A stretch of 64,000 bases of DNA from positions 185,848,418 through 185,912,417 of the forward strand of contig NC_056523.1 of the NCBI RefSeq assembly GCF_019175285.1, read 5' to 3'. The stretch comes from Sceloporus undulatus. Taxonomy: Eukaryota > Chordata > Lepidosauria > Squamata > Phrynosomatidae. The position numbers were made by a program, and so were the translations under genes. Below are positions 26,100 through 38,480 of this stretch, in pieces (within the stretch, counting starts at the first letter, position 1; every line of letters starts with the position of its first letter). The notes under the pieces were generated by a model that saw nothing but the letters and a program-made list of their open reading frames with translations, had not been told where the DNA came from and did no database searches.

Positions 26100-29000
26100 G
26101 ACAAATAGAAAGCTGGTTTGTTTAAACTAGTTGGGATGAAATAATTGGCAAGATAGCACTTGTCAAGAAACACTTTAAAGTGTTTCAGTTCAGAGTTACT
26201 TCTCATGTCACACAGTGATAATGCAAAAAGCTACAGCCAAGTAAGTGTATGTAAATGCTAGATGAAGCTGGCATGTATTTGCTGTCTGTCTACATTATAT
26301 CTTTTGGGGCACATATTTAATGGATTCTATGTATTTGTAAAAAAAACTTGCAGTTGCCAAAGATAAATGGGAAGTTCCTTGTTCAAAGTACTGTGTGAAG
26401 ATGGCAACTGCAGCAAGTACAAAGAGAAGCATTTCTGCTCTTGAAAAGAAAAGAAAAAGTTGTTCTAAGCAAAACTGAAAGAAGAATGTCTGCTAGCAAG
26501 CTCAAGACAGGCTTGTTTAATGGTCAAAGTCTAAATTCATTTATTGTCATGTTTAAAAGTTTCCACTTAGAAACAGTCAAATAGAACTGCTAGGAATCAT
26601 TTTACTAATCAGGCTAAGGGCTTTCTGCAGGGCACTGTGAGGGCAAAGGAGACTGACAGAAATGGGGGAAAGAAGAGAATCTCCAGCAGAACATATTCAC
26701 ACAATCAGGAATAGGGGTGGGAAATGTTTAACCCAACAGATATTGTTGCAATGTAACTCCCAATGAGCCCTAACAAACCTAGCCAGTATTGAGGGGTGAG
26801 GGGAGGTGTAGTGCACAATTGACTAGAGCGTCACAGGTTGCAACTGCTGCTCTAACAGTTTTTTTGGTCCTTTCTCCTGGTGCCTCCTGACGATTTATGG
26901 CTACAGAACAAATCTTAGTTTACACTAACAGGCAAAATCACATTCCTTGATAATGCACAGAAGGTCATTGGGAGTAACAGCCAATACTGTACTGTAACTA
27001 GAAACCAAGAGAGCTGGCTTATAAATCCTGATACAATTCAAGTGAGCTTAAGAAAGTTTTATTTACAAAAAGATAGGTTACCGGGGGGGGGGGGGATCAC
27101 CTTCCACCTTGTCAGCAATTACTCTATAAAATTAATTTTGTGAAAGAAATCATCTTTACTAGGATCTACGGTCATGATATGCTCAGAGTTACAATGTGGG
27201 TGAGTCTATGGCAAGGACAAGGGCTACTCCATTATTGGAGAGTTAATCTGTCCTTTATGCAGGAACAATTGAGGAAAAACCACTGCTGTCAGCTTTTTGG
27301 ATAATAAAAACAGGTAAGTGGAAGAATCAGCAATTTTAAGCATAACTATTGTTTAAGAAGGCACATCTCCAACGAGGATGGCTTGGCTACTTGCAGTCAT
27401 TGACTTAAAAAGCTATGGAATAATTAAAAGGACAAATTAATCATTTAGTAGATAACTCAAAAAAGAATCATTCACCTATTATTATATTTCTGACAGTGTA
27501 TTTCTAGAAGAGCATTAAGAGGTAGAAATGATGTAAAAGGCAGTACAGGTTATACAGGAAGTTGCAAAGTTTGGGGATGGGTCCTGAATAAAGAACACTC
27601 TAACTCAATAGTCTTCCTAAGAACCCTGGAAGCTAATCATGGGTTCCTTCATTTTAAAAATCAACAGTGAGGAACAACTTTCTCTTAATGATCAACTGCA
27701 AACCACTACTGATCTTCCACAGAAACAGGCAGCCCCTGGGAAGTGCTCAGCACATCCTAAAATATGTCCAGTAGACCCAATGAAGGAATGTGACAATTCT
27801 GACTACTTTTCCAATACACATACCGTAGTCCTGTGAACAGATGAAATAGGTCCCTAAAGAGTACAGCATTTTAAAAGCAACCACTAAAGATAATTGAAAC
27901 AAAAAACACCCATGGCCACATTTGGCTGAAGAGGGAGAAAAAGGCTCACCGTACTAATTTTGTGTGTGCATGCACTTTCACTGTACACCTGAAGGACATC
28001 AGGAGCATTGCTCAGGCAGGCATTCCCAATGCATTGTGCTATTTCATTCCAGGAAATAAAAGACTGCAGAAGCCATTATCAGGTAAACACTAGCTAGGTG
28101 GAAATGCATGAGTTAAAACAGTGTAGTACGTGCACCCACAGGTGTATATCAAAGTTTAACTGTTGTATGACCCTTGGGACGGGGGTCAATACAAAAAGCA
28201 GATCCATCTCAAAGCTTAATCTGAATATGGATCCAGTTTGCTAGCACCCCAAAAACTGCCCTCATACATGAGGTCAACTTATACACAAGTATATATGGCA
28301 CTTGGAAAATACACCAATTCTGGGGAAAAGATTTATTCGGGACTAATTTAATTACAGACTTATTTTTCTTAAGCTAAGGTTCTACACTAACTATCTGGAA
28401 ACCAAGAGTGAAGGAGGGTCACTAAAGAAGAAACAAGGCATTTAGGGCAATAAGGTTTGGGCCTGGCAATCTAAGACAACACAAAAAGGATCTTAAAAAT
28501 GGATTTAAAAATACTTAATATGTCCTGGTTATGTTCTGTTAAGATATCACAGAAGACTACTAATAAGGAAGATGCATCATTCAGACCACAGTGCTATGGC
28601 ACAGATTGTGAATTGGGGGGAGGGGGGGAACTGTGGTATGAAAATGAAACATATAATATTTACTAAAATGAACATGTCTGTGAAGAAACAAACACATGAC
28701 AACGGCAGAATTATCCCAACTTATCAGCAGCACCTCCCAGACTCTCACTGCTCCGGTTGAGCAGAGACAACTTCTTTAAAAGATGGTTAGGAGCTTAGTT
28801 TCAGGACCCAGGTCCAAAGCCATGTGCTAGCCAGCACGTATGCTTTTACCTGTATTAACATTTTAATTAATCCTATACCAACACAGGGAAGATTACAAAA
28901 AAAGAAAACAAAGGCAGAGGAGAAAAAAGTGCACTGGGCCAGAAGAAGACACAGGCGCCTCATGCCTTCCACCTTTCTGAAGACTAAGAAAACAGACAGC

Positions 29001-29950
29001 TCCCAAAGTTTTGGTGGTGTGCCTTTCAGTTGTTACTTACTTACTTGGCCTATACTAAACAGGCCACTAATCAATGAGATATGGTAAAAGGCACTGGAAG
29101 ACACTACAGATTTGGAACACATTTATAACTCAAAGGTCTGGGTTTGCTTTCAGGGGAAAACCCTAGGGGTGAATCTCACAACTGACTGTGAACAGAGATC
29201 AGTTTTACAGATTAAAAGCCTCGTAGTTTTAAATTCTAAAAGGCAACAATTAATCCAGGGCCTTTCGTTTCTTGGTTTCTTATCCCCCTACCCCCATATA
29301 TACACAGGAAACTCCAGCTGAGATTAGACAGAAGAAGCCCAGTTAATAAGATAGAGAAAATTGCCACAGAAGTCAGGCTGAGTATTTGCAATACATGACA
29401 GGACCAGTATATTCAGTCCACAAGCCACACCCAACCAGCTGCCATCATCCTGCACACATCAACACATTCCAAACAATGGCTGCCAATAAGGGATCACATT
29501 AAGCAGGATACTCTTCCAGTTAACCTCTTGGCCATGGTAAGCAAGTTACAATTCCTTCCTGGCAGCATTAAAACTGTTCTGTGACACACATACACAGGCA
29601 GATAGGCTGATCATGTTCTTTGCACTTACGGTAACTGCTAGAGATTACCTTAAAAAGATAATGGCCAAAAGGGTAACACACATTGATGGGAAACACCAAT
29701 CAGGAATTTTACCAGGCTTCAGACATTTTGATTTCTCTTAATATCGGAAAACATTCAGTTTCTCATTGTAACATGTAATGGGAATTTTTTTACACTCTTA
29801 TTTCACCTGAAGCCAATCTTGCTCTTCCAGTGAAGAATGGAATAGATAAGGAACAATCCCTCATGCTTTGAACCTTTTAAAGCTTATCCTCCAACTCTTC
29901 CAAGGAAAGCTGGTTTCTAAAATAGATGCCCATTTATAGAATACTGTATG
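26100..29950. other. Interior of UBA1 intron 1, little recognised
   Basis: Apart from a degraded hAT-like palindrome near 26720-26860 and a poly-G run near 27083-27095, I see no exon, RNA gene or named repeat in this part of the intron. Confidence 0.45.
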
Positions 29951-30306
29951 CTCTTCCTTCAGGTCAGAAATTCTTGTGAATGACAGACCATTAACAGTGC
30001 TTGGTTATACAGACCTGAATTTCTCTGCTGAACTGGGGGCAGCTAAGCAGAAGTTGCTGGTCAGGTTTATGAAACCTGTTATGTTTTATGGACAGGAAGT
30101 GCTTGGGCAACTGCTGCTCCTGATAATGCCAAAAGCCTGGGATATTCATCAGCTTCTCTTTAGTGAAGCAGACTGAACTCCATCCAGAGACCGAGAAACC
30201 CTGGCTCCCAGACCCAGACGCCCAAGTACAAGTTTGCTCTAAAGACACAGACACACACAGGCTTTAAAGGCTTGTCAATCTATTTGCAGCCCCTAATGCT
30301 TTATAG

Positions 30307-30439
30307 CAGTGGTCCCCAAACTTTGGTCTTCCAGATGTTTTTGACTTCTGCTCCCAGAATTCCTAACTGTTAATTGAGCTGGCTGAGATTTCTGGGGGTC
30401 CTCCAAAACACTTGGAGGATCAAAGTTTGGGACTCACTG
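30307..30439. mobile_element. hAT-like MITE with 8-bp duplication
   Basis: The element starts CAGTGGTCCCCAAACTTTGG and ends with the complement AAAGTTTGGGACTCACTG. The flanking octamers CTTTATAG (30299-30306) and TTTTATAG (30440-30447) match at 7 of 8 positions, the target-site length of hAT elements. Confidence 0.85.
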
Positions 30440-31047
30440 TTTTATAGTAAAGTAATAAGGTTAAGAACTGACAGTTCCCAGCCCCTTTCAGCTCTCCTCC
30501 ATTTCTCTTTGAACGGGTCCTTTCCATTGCCAAAATATCCACCCAAAACAGGACCATCATAACCACCCACCTTCCCCTATCACTAGCATCCCCCATCTTG
30601 AACCCAACGCTTCCTTGAGCCCACTGCTTCCATCAGACTGACCCCCACCCCCTGGACTGTTTGTTCTGGCTCTTCTGAGGTGGGCGCCAGGTTGGGGATG
30701 ATGGAGGGGAGGGTGAGGTAATAATAATAATAAATTGTATTTATATACTGCCTTTCCAAGGATCAAGTTAGGCTGGACATGAAATGGCATTTGTGGACGT
30801 TTTGTGACAAGACTATTACAGTTACCTACCCTCCTCTATTGCTAGAAGCCCAAATGCCCAAAGGACATTTTGTGAATTGGGGTCTTGGGGGGGGGGGATA
30901 TTGTGGGAGGAAGGAGACAAGTTCACATATCTGCCTTTTTTATTCCTGGGTGAGGGAGGTGAAGAAGGGGACATCTCCACAAATCTGAATTGGGGGCGTC
31001 CATTCCTTCAGATCAAGTATGTGAATGGATTTTAATTTGGTTGTGTC

Positions 31048-31108
31048 TTCCTGCAAGGCAGTATGGGGTTGGGCTGGATGGCCCTTGTGGTCTCTACTAT
31101 GAAAAGGA
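31048..31108 (+). mobile_element. CR1 3'-end fragment
   Basis: Contains GGGGTTGGGCTGGATGGCCC and TTGTGGTCTCTACTATG, the conserved CR1 3' terminus. Confidence 0.75.
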
Positions 31109-31169
31109 AGACTAGAGGAGCATACACCCACCAAAGCATAGATTTCTGCAAACGCATAAGGCAAAAATC

Positions 31170-31425
31170 TCTCTGGAAGCCAAGATGATACAGCTGAGAC
31201 TGTCATACTTTGGCTACATCATGAGAATGACTCACTGGAAGGCAATGCTAGGAAAAGTGGAGAAATGTAGAGAGGGAGGATGGATGGACTCTATTAAGGA
31301 GGTTATGGGTATGAATTTGCAGGACCTAAGCAGAGCAGTGGAGGTCAGGGAGTCTTGGAAATGTCTCATCCACAGGATCACCATGGGTTGAGATCGACTT
31401 GAGGGCGGTGAACAGCAACAAGAAA
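31170..31425 (+). mobile_element. BovB/RTE LINE 3' end
   Basis: Encodes the BovB C-terminal module (LRLSYFGYIMRMTHWKAMLG, DLSRAVEVRESW) and ends in TTGAGATCGACTTGAGGGCG with CAACAAG. This is the 3' end that Sauria SINEs share. Confidence 0.85.
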
Positions 31426-31627
31426 TATGGTGAAAATGGGGGGTGGGGGGAAGGTGGCCAGAAGCCCCTTCTCCATTGCTGGATGGTGTGATGCAGCCGC
31501 TCCTAGATGAGGGCACCTGGGAGGGAATGAAGGGAAGACACAGGAAGGGGGGCATTTCTGAAGCAAAGATGCATTAGAGGCAAAGCGGGGATACAAAACG
31601 AACAGGAGGGGAAGGGCAATTCAAAAT

Positions 31628-31832
31628 GTCTCTGTGGGCCTTCAAAGCCACTTCTGACTTATGGCGACCCTAAGGCAAATGTATCATGGGGTTTTCTTGC
31701 CAATACTGTATTGGATTCAGAGGCTTGCTATGACCTTCTGCTAAGGAGGCTGAGAGAGTGTGACTTGCCCAGTGGGTTTCCATGGCTGAATGGGGCTTTG
31801 AACCATGGTTTCTCAGAGTCTTAGACCAGTAT
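31628..31832 (-). mobile_element. Sauria SINE
   Basis: Complement of a nearly complete copy: 3' end (CTGACTTATGGCGACCCTAA), body (GTGACTTGCCCAGTGGGTTT), and head fragments near 31800. Confidence 0.85.
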
Positions 31833-31866
31833 CAGCTCAAATTAACATGCCATGCTGCCTGTCACC

Positions 31867-31945
31867 ATACACACACACACACACACACACACACTATAAC
31901 ATACATATACACACACATACATATATATATATATATATGTAGAGT
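31867..31945. repeat. CA/TA microsatellite
   Basis: A run of CA dinucleotides passes into CATA and TA repeats, then AGAGTGAGAG. Confidence 0.9.
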
Positions 31946-32003
31946 GAGAGATAGAGAGCCTCTCACCAAAAATATTACATATATAATATATAATGTATGT
32001 ACA

Positions 32004-32312
32004 TGAGAGGCAGTGTGGCATGTTAGTTTGAGCATTGGCCTAAGAGTCTGAGAAACCAAGGTTCAAATCCCCATTCAGCCATGGAAACCCACTAGGCAAG
32101 TCACACCCTCTCAGCCAATCAAGTGTGGCTTATTGGCTTGAGCGTTGGGACTAGGCCTCTCTAGGGCAGGGCTCAATTATTCCCAGCTCAGCCCTGGAAA
32201 CCCACTTGGTTTCGGGAGAGTCACGCTCTCTCAGCCTCCTCAGAGGATGGCAATAGCAAAACCTCCTCTGAACCAATCTTGATCGGTTCTGCTGTAGGGT
32301 CGCCATAACTGC
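32004..32312 (+). mobile_element. Sauria SINE with two head segments in tandem
   Basis: A first tRNA-like head and body start (32004-32120, AAGGTTCAAATCCCCATTCA) is followed by a second head (about 32124 on) and a full body ending GTAGGGTCGCCATAACT. This is a tandem head duplication or two adjacent insertions. Confidence 0.7.
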
Positions 32313-32545
32313 AGGGAAAGCGATTCCAGCTCAACATTAGGAGGAACCTCCTGAGAGTAAGGGCTGTCCGACAGTGGACTATGCTGCTTTGGAGTCTCCT
32401 TCCCTGGAGGTCTTTAAGCAGAGGCTGGATGGCCATCTGTCAATGGGGATGCTCTGATTGGGAGTTCCTGCATGGCAGAAGGGGGTTGGGCTGGATCAGG
32501 GTCCTTCTCGGGGTCTCTTCCAACTCTAGGCTTCTAAGTCCCGTT
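32313..32545 (+). mobile_element. CR1 LINE 3' end
   Basis: Contains AACATTAGGAGGAACCTCCT, GGCTGTCCGACAGTGGA and GGCTGGATGGCCATCTGTCA, ending TCTCTTCCAACTCTAGGCTT. Confidence 0.85.
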
Positions 32546-32869
32546 CCAGGCTTGTAGCCCTGCTCTTCCCTGGTGGAGGTGGATTTTAATTCACACACAC
32601 ACACACACTCTTATATATATAAGCGACTTGAATGGTATATCTTTCAAGCCGTTTCCGGCTTCTGGCGACCGACCCTATGGCCGACCTACCTACCTACCTC
32701 TCATGTCTGCCTGTGTGTATATGTATGTATACATATGAATTACAAATCCCCTTCCCCCGGAGGGAGGCGCCTAGGGAAGAGGGGGCCCTGATGGGGGGCT
32801 CCCTTCGTTTCTATGGCGACAAAGCATCCCTGGGGAGCTCCGCTGTTCCTGGGGAAACGGGCGGCAGAG

Positions 32870-33260
32870 GGGGCCCGGGTCTTACCAATGAGGCTGTGTC
32901 AGGCCCCGCCGCGGCCGCCGCTGCTGCCGAGTCACCGCTCCGCTCCGCGCTGCCTCTTCCTATTCCTCCTCCTCCTTCGACCCGCACTGACACAAGATGG
33001 CGGACGACGGGCCCGGAACAAAAACCTACTCAGCGCCCATACTCCCCCCTCCCCCTCGTTCCAGGCTGCGGATAACGCCACCCCTTCGGCGCGCTCCCAT
33101 TGGACCAAGCAGATATCCGTCATACAACGGCTCGCCCGGATAGGCTCACTGGGAAAATGACGTCGCAAAGGCAACGCCCACTGACCCCCGCACCGGCTCC
33201 CTCCTTTTCCCAGGGATAAAAGCCCCGCCCCGCCGGCCTCGAACGTTCAGAAAGTGGGCG
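32870..33260 (-). promoter_or_regulatory. CpG-island promoter of UBA1
   Basis: This block is far richer in CpG than its surroundings. Visible sites: YY1-type core CAAGATGGCGG at 32993-33003; an NF-Y CCAAT box (CCAATGG on the minus strand) near 33095-33101; a near-consensus CRE, TGACGTCG, at 33158-33165; and GC-box sequence near 33225-33235. These are typical of a housekeeping promoter. A plus-strand GGATAAAAG near 33214 could support divergent initiation, but no plus-strand gene is evident. Confidence 0.75.
32886..33050 (-). other. UBA1: UBA1 noncoding exon 1 (predicted)
   Basis: The minus strand has a good donor (CTCATTG then GTAAGACC) at 32886/32885 inside a CpG-rich stretch, 14.4 kb upstream of coding exon 2. 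Vertebrate UBA1 has a noncoding first exon, and no other donor in intron 1 sits in such a context. The transcription start is not visible. A YY1-type AAGATGGCGG core at 32994-33003 commonly lies at or just downstream of starts, so initiation around 32990-33050 is likely. Confidence 0.65.
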
Positions 33261-33301
33261 GCAATTCCAACGTCGTGGCCACGCCCCCTTTACGTCTCAG
33301 G

Positions 33302-33395
33302 AGAGCCGCCTTGGCGTAATGGTTAGAGCGTTCGACGCTGACTCTGGAGGTCGCGAGTTCGAATCCCACCTCCGACATTTCAAAACCCACTGACG
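33302..33395 (+). mobile_element. tRNA-like SINE head
   Basis: An A box (TTGGCGTAATGGTTAGAGCG) and B box (GCGAGTTCGAATCCC) are both well preserved, but there is no matching acceptor stem. It resembles the Sauria SINE head and not a functional tRNA gene. Confidence 0.6.
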
Positions 33396-34270
33396 CCTCC
33401 CTTTTCCCCCGGACGCGTCCTACATTTCAAACTCCTGTCCTGGGAGGACTCCAAAACGCCCTCCGTTCTGAGCATGACCAGGCAGGAAGGGTTTATAATT
33501 CCATTTTTAGCTTTGGCCAAGCAAGAGAAACGGTTAATATCTGGATTCAACACAGAAGTAGGTTAGTAGAAACAAGAAGAAAGACTTTGGATGTTAGATG
33601 GGCCTCTAGAATAGAAAGGCAGAAATGGTTGTTAACAGACACACATTGCATGCAAACCCTGTAGATCTTGGTCGAGAAGGTAAGGCACTAATACAAATGG
33701 ACAGAGTCATCTTTTGGCAGAAGAAGCCTTTTGGGGCAAAGGCAGCTAACAAGCTAAAAGACGGATAATGCAAACATGAAAGGGAGGATGAACAGTTAAC
33801 AACGAGACTTTGGGTTGAAATCACAGTTTGGCCTTTTGGTTGATTTCACTTTTGCTGAAAATCATGCCAAAGGTATGCCCTAAAAGGAGGTTTATAAATA
33901 AAAAAGGAAGGTTTGGGAGAAACGTATCAACAGGGGTAGAGATAAAGTATTCATTTTAGGTGTTTGTGATTAGGTATTATACACCTTGATGACTTCAGCC
34001 AATAAAAGTCACAGGGGAGGGAAAATGCTGTCGGGAAAAGGGATTAAGAACTTGTTGCGTCAAGTGTGGGGTGTGCCTACTTGCCTAGGCACCCCTCCTT
34101 GCAAGACTGTAACTAATACATTGGATATGGCTGCTTCACTTGTTTTGCCCTGATTAATTTGATGTGGTACTTATAAAAGTATATCTCACATCAGGTCACA
34201 CTCTCTCATCCTCAGAGGAAAGCAATGGCAAACCTCCTCTGAACAAATCTTACCAAGAAAACCCCGGGAG

Positions 34271-34731
34271 CAGGGTGGCCAAAGGTCCCTAAACGCAAAG
34301 GACGACAAGGCACTACAAAATGGAGGAAGTACAAGAATAATTGAGGACATGGCCAAATAAAAAGCTCAAAACATTCACAGAAATGTCAATTCACGCTTCT
34401 TTGTTGCTTGTTGTTGTGTGCCTGCAAGTCATTTTTGACTTATGGCAACCCTATCATGGGGTTTTCTTGGCAAGTTTCTTCAGAGGGGGAGGTTGCCATT
34501 GCCTTCCTCTGAGGCTGAGAGAGAGCGACTTGCCCAAGATCACCCAGTGGGTTTCAGGGGGATTCGAACCCTGATCTCCAGAGTCATCATTCAACACGCA
34601 AACCACTGTGTCACACTAGCTCACAGAAATGTAAGGTCATGCTCAAAATAAAGGACATTTTGAAGTTCCTCCTAGACAGAAGGTTAGAATGTAGGCCATG
34701 TCCTGGAAGAGGAGGGCATGTGGTCACCCTG
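34271..34731. mobile_element. hAT-like MITE carrying a nested SINE
   Basis: It begins CAGGGTGGCCAAAGGTCCCT and ends in the complement CAGGGTGACCACATGCCCTC. The right-arm sequence (CATGTCCTGGAAGAGGAGGG) recurs near 54849 (CATGTCCTGGAAAAGGAGGG), confirming a dispersed family. No clear 8-bp duplication remains. Confidence 0.65.
34387..34620 (-). mobile_element. Sauria SINE nested inside the hAT-like element
   Basis: A near-full SINE in minus orientation, flanked by perfect 12-bp direct repeats TCACAGAAATGT at 34375-34386 and 34621-34632. Confidence 0.9.
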
Positions 34732-34907
34732 CCTTAGGGTAGCCATAAGTCAGAAATGACTTGAAGACACACAACAACAAAAACAACAACAACCAAAAGG
34801 CAAAGCCCGGCAATACTTGCAGGCAAAGAGGCAGAGGTCTTGAGTTTTCTTAGGCCAAACTGGAGGCAGCTTCACCAGAGAAGAGGAGAACATGTTCCGC
34901 CACAAGT

Positions 34908-35218
34908 CAGGTTGAATCTCCATTATCCAAAATGCTTGGGACCAGAGATGTTTTGGAGTTTTGGTATTTGTTATTATTATTTTGGAATATTTGCATATAC
35001 ATAATGAGAGATCTTGGAGATAGGACCCAAGTCTAAACACAAAATTCATTTATGTTTCATATGCATTATACTTTATACACATAATTTTATAGATTATTTT
35101 TTAAGAATTTTATGCATGTGAGCATCAGGAAACAAAGGTATCACTACCTTAGCCATCCATGAAAAAGGTGTGGGAGTATTTCAAATTTCAGAATTCAGGA
35201 TAAAGGGGACTCAACCTG
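34908..35218. mobile_element. Tigger-like MITE, second family
   Basis: Starts CAGGTTGAATCTCCATTATC and ends GGGGACTCAACCTG followed by TA. The interior matches the copy at 1801-2094. Confidence 0.8.
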
Positions 35219-37430
35219 TACAAAGGACACATCCAGGGGTAGCCATCTTGGCCATACAGCAAAGTACAGTAACATCCAAAATCCACAAAACAGCGATACC
35301 TTTACTGGCCAACCAAAATGCACAAAAGACACAATGCAACAAGCTTTTGGTTTTTTAATACTGCTGCCTGCACTTTTTAAAAATACACACAAGGCTTCAG
35401 GGACCAACTCAGTCTTGGGCTCCAGATACCGAATCAAACATTAACAAAATGCAAATGCAAATCCATTAGAACAGGTCACTGTTTCTTATGATCAAAACCA
35501 CTGCCATTGACCCAATATAAACAACTTTGTATAGGACAATTACAAGGATTCTTTAAGTCACTATCCACCAGGGCCATATGTAGCTGTTTATGCAATCATA
35601 GAGTCGGAGGATCACAGCTATCACATAGTCCATGCCCACTGATAGCTGATACTACCAAGGAAACAAACCACATTTATCCCACTTCATTCAGATTCCAACA
35701 TTTTATATTATCAATAAAGGACAGCACACCTGTATATGGCATCCCTTCCTAGAGGTGCCTATACACTACAAGGAACGGTTCATTAAAAGAAACTAGCAAA
35801 GCCTTTTCCCCCAGATTTGTAAAGGCATTCTAATCTGCATCAGTACTTTGGTGGAACATAAATCTCATAAAACCAAGGCTCTAAGTTCAGTCAACCCAGG
35901 GCTCTGTCCATTCAGTGACAAAACTACAAACCATTAACATTTTAACAGCAGTTTCAAACCAGTACAAGACACAATTCATTAGCATTTTAACAAGCTGGAT
36001 GTATCACTGTTTCACAATAGCAGGGAATGGAGCACCTTATGGGGACAGAGAGCAAAATGGCAGATTGCCTACCACTTCCAAACCTGGCCAGTGCATGCCA
36101 GTCAGAGGCATCTTTTTCAAGTTTTTCCACCCAGTGGGTGAGAAATTATACATCAATTCTATGTGGTATAAGTGAAGGATGAAACTGGTGGTGCCAGAGA
36201 TTGAATAAGAAACCTTCAGCAACTCTATCACAAAGCTATGGCCAGGGCTGAGCTTGAACAGTATTCTTTACGAAGCTTGGGGATTGCAAGCACATGGCTC
36301 TCCTGATGTTATTAGACCCCAGCTTCCATTTGTCTTAACCTGTATGGCCGATGATAAGGGTTGCAGCCCATTGTCATCTGTAGGACCACAAGTTCCCTAT
36401 TCCTGAGGTAGCTCCTTCACATTCCCCAAGTCTAAGAACAAGTAAGGCAAAGCACAAATCAGAGATCTGCATAATTTATAGCAATTGCATAAGTCGATGG
36501 TTTTGGTAGACAAACCTACAGAATATAATTGAAAGCTCTTATCAGAAAGGTTACCACTCATCACATAAGAATCTGTGTACACAATAGACAATGCACACAT
36601 AAAATATACTGGCTACTATGTTGGTTGTGACAGAGCACATTTATGCAAACATTTATGACTTCCCTTATAAAACACCTAATAAAAGGAATTATTTCCATCT
36701 ATGTGCTGTACATATATGGAAAGAGTAATTCACACATGTACATATCCACCTGACTTAGTATAGGCATACATCAGCAAAGATACCAACTAAGAAGCTCCTT
36801 TTTACAATGTATTCCAGCAGCACCAATGGCATTAGGAGGACGGTGAAGTTAGTTAAAGAAAGGCAGATTTTTATGTTGGGTTGCAGCAGTGTATCTGCAG
36901 GAAACAGTGCAATAAAGCTTGACCTGGGAAAGAATGCTTTAAGTACAAGGCAAGCTGTGCTTAAGTACAAGGCAAGGTAAACAACTGCTTCCAGAATCAC
37001 TTACTGAGCATATGTGAAGCGCAAAACAGAAAAAAAAAAAAGGGGGGGGGAGCAGATTAGCTTGCCTCACCCGCTATCTTGGCATGTTGAAAAATACAGA
37101 TCTGTAAGTTTCAATGCTAAAATGCAAAACGTGGAGACTGTTTAGAGAAAAAAATCATCCCAGGGTATACTATGAGAGAAGCTTTCAAGTTGTTTCTAGA
37201 AATTCTTTTATTTGCTTTACTTACGCAAGGCTTGCCTGGCCTGGCCATTTCATTTCACATGGGATTATGCTATATTTGAATAAAAACTTTTGCTGAAACA
37301 TGTTGAATGGCTCTTCTTTTTTGTGCCGTAGGAACCTATCCCTATTCTTTCCATGATATTTCTTCCTCTGTAACAGAAATCAAAGTTTCTGTTACAAAAG
37401 TAAAGCCCAGAAACATGGCTCCATCATTAA
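35219..37430. other. Intergenic sequence without recognised features
   Basis: I found no exon-like frame with splice sites and no repeat I can name, apart from poly-A and poly-G runs near 37027-37050. Confidence 0.45.
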
Positions 37431-37434
37431 CTAT

Positions 37435-37667
37435 GGCCTGTTACAGACAGCCAAAATAAAGCTGCTTCAAGTCAGAGTGGAGGTATGGGGTTTCAATGAA
37501 GCATGCGTCCTAAGAGTTCAGAAGTCACACCAAAGCCACGCTCCAGCCCTAAGGACTAGAATGTGGCTTTGGTGTGGCTTCTGGACTCTTAGGACGTATG
37601 CATCATTGAAACACCATACTTCCATTGTGACTCGAAGCAGCTTTATTTTGGCTGTCTGTAACAGGCC
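37435..37667. mobile_element. Long-hairpin MITE, copy 1
   Basis: Near-perfect foldback over 233 bp. The left arm starts GGCCTGTTACAGACAGCC and the right arm ends with its exact complement. Both arms contain CAAAATAAAGCTGCTTC-type sequence. Flanked by TAT on both sides. Confidence 0.8.
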
Positions 37668-38185
37668 TATGGTAAGTATCTTAGTTAGCCACCCCTGGTA
37701 TCTGCACCTGAATTTAATCAATTTGGTTGATGAGATGTGCTTCTCCAAATGTTGTTGAACTGCAACTCCCAATCAGCCCTAGCCTGCAGAGCCAATGGTT
37801 AATGATAAAGTGAGCTGTAGTTCTTTGCCATCCCTATGTAAAAACTATTTTGTAGCTTTTCATTCCACACTCCTAAAATTGTGGTACTCTGTAGTAACCA
37901 AGAAACAAATCATGGGATGGACCCATGAAGAGGAAGGGGCACGGTACACATACATGGGCAGATTTCATTCTTGGGAAAGAAACTGCTTCCTGGGGAAGGT
38001 TGCAGGAAAAGCTCCAACTCCATTGTACCTCAGCTGTAACTATACACCAGATGTGAGGAATATATAGCTTTCCAGATGCTGAACTCACACCACGCTTTAC
38101 CAATGACTCTTCAAAGACATAGCCATATTAACCTGGATCAGTATGCAAAGGGATCTTGTAGTACCTTTTCAGACTGAGTAAAAAA

Positions 38186-38282
38186 GAAGTTGGTAGCACA
38201 AGCTTTGGTAGACTTAAGTCTACTTCCTCAATGCATCTGAGGAAGTAGGCTCAAGTCTACAAAAGTTCATGCTACCAACTTC
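38186..38282. repeat. Foldback repeat
   Basis: The left arm (GAAGTTGGTAGCACAAGCTT) and complement of the right arm (GAAGTTGGTAGCATGAACTT) match over about 45 bp around a central ATGCAT. Flanking sequence (CTTGTAGTACCTTTTCAGAC) may belong to the same element. Confidence 0.7.
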
Positions 38283-38480
38283 TTTCTTTCTCTCAGTTTC
38301 AAAGAAGCTACAAGTCCCATTGCATATCTGTGACTTTGCTGACCCTGATAGGACGTGTAGTACCTCAGGTGTACCTGAGAACAATGTTGCATTGAGAGTA
38401 AAACCTGAATACCTGATTCTGGATAGCCCCAACTGTAAGGGAGGCTTGTCTCTACATATACATTCTGCATAATACCAAAG

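Larger units (their letters stand above)
34190..34800 (+). mobile_element. Sauria SINE split by a hAT-like element
   Basis: The SINE body is at 34190-34270 (AATGGCAAACCTCCTCTGAA) and its BovB-like 3' end at 34732-34800 (GTAGCCATAAGTCAGAAATG and an ACAACA tail). The intervening 34271-34731 is another element. Confidence 0.75.

Noticed and set aside
32632-33160. Plus-strand open frames over the UBA1 promoter
   Set aside because: They arise from GC-rich sequence with few stops, have no recognisable protein and overlap exon 1 and promoter motifs.
33302-33380. Possible functional tRNA gene with good A and B boxes
   Set aside because: No acceptor-stem pairing could be formed and the sequence resembles the Sauria SINE head found many times in the window.
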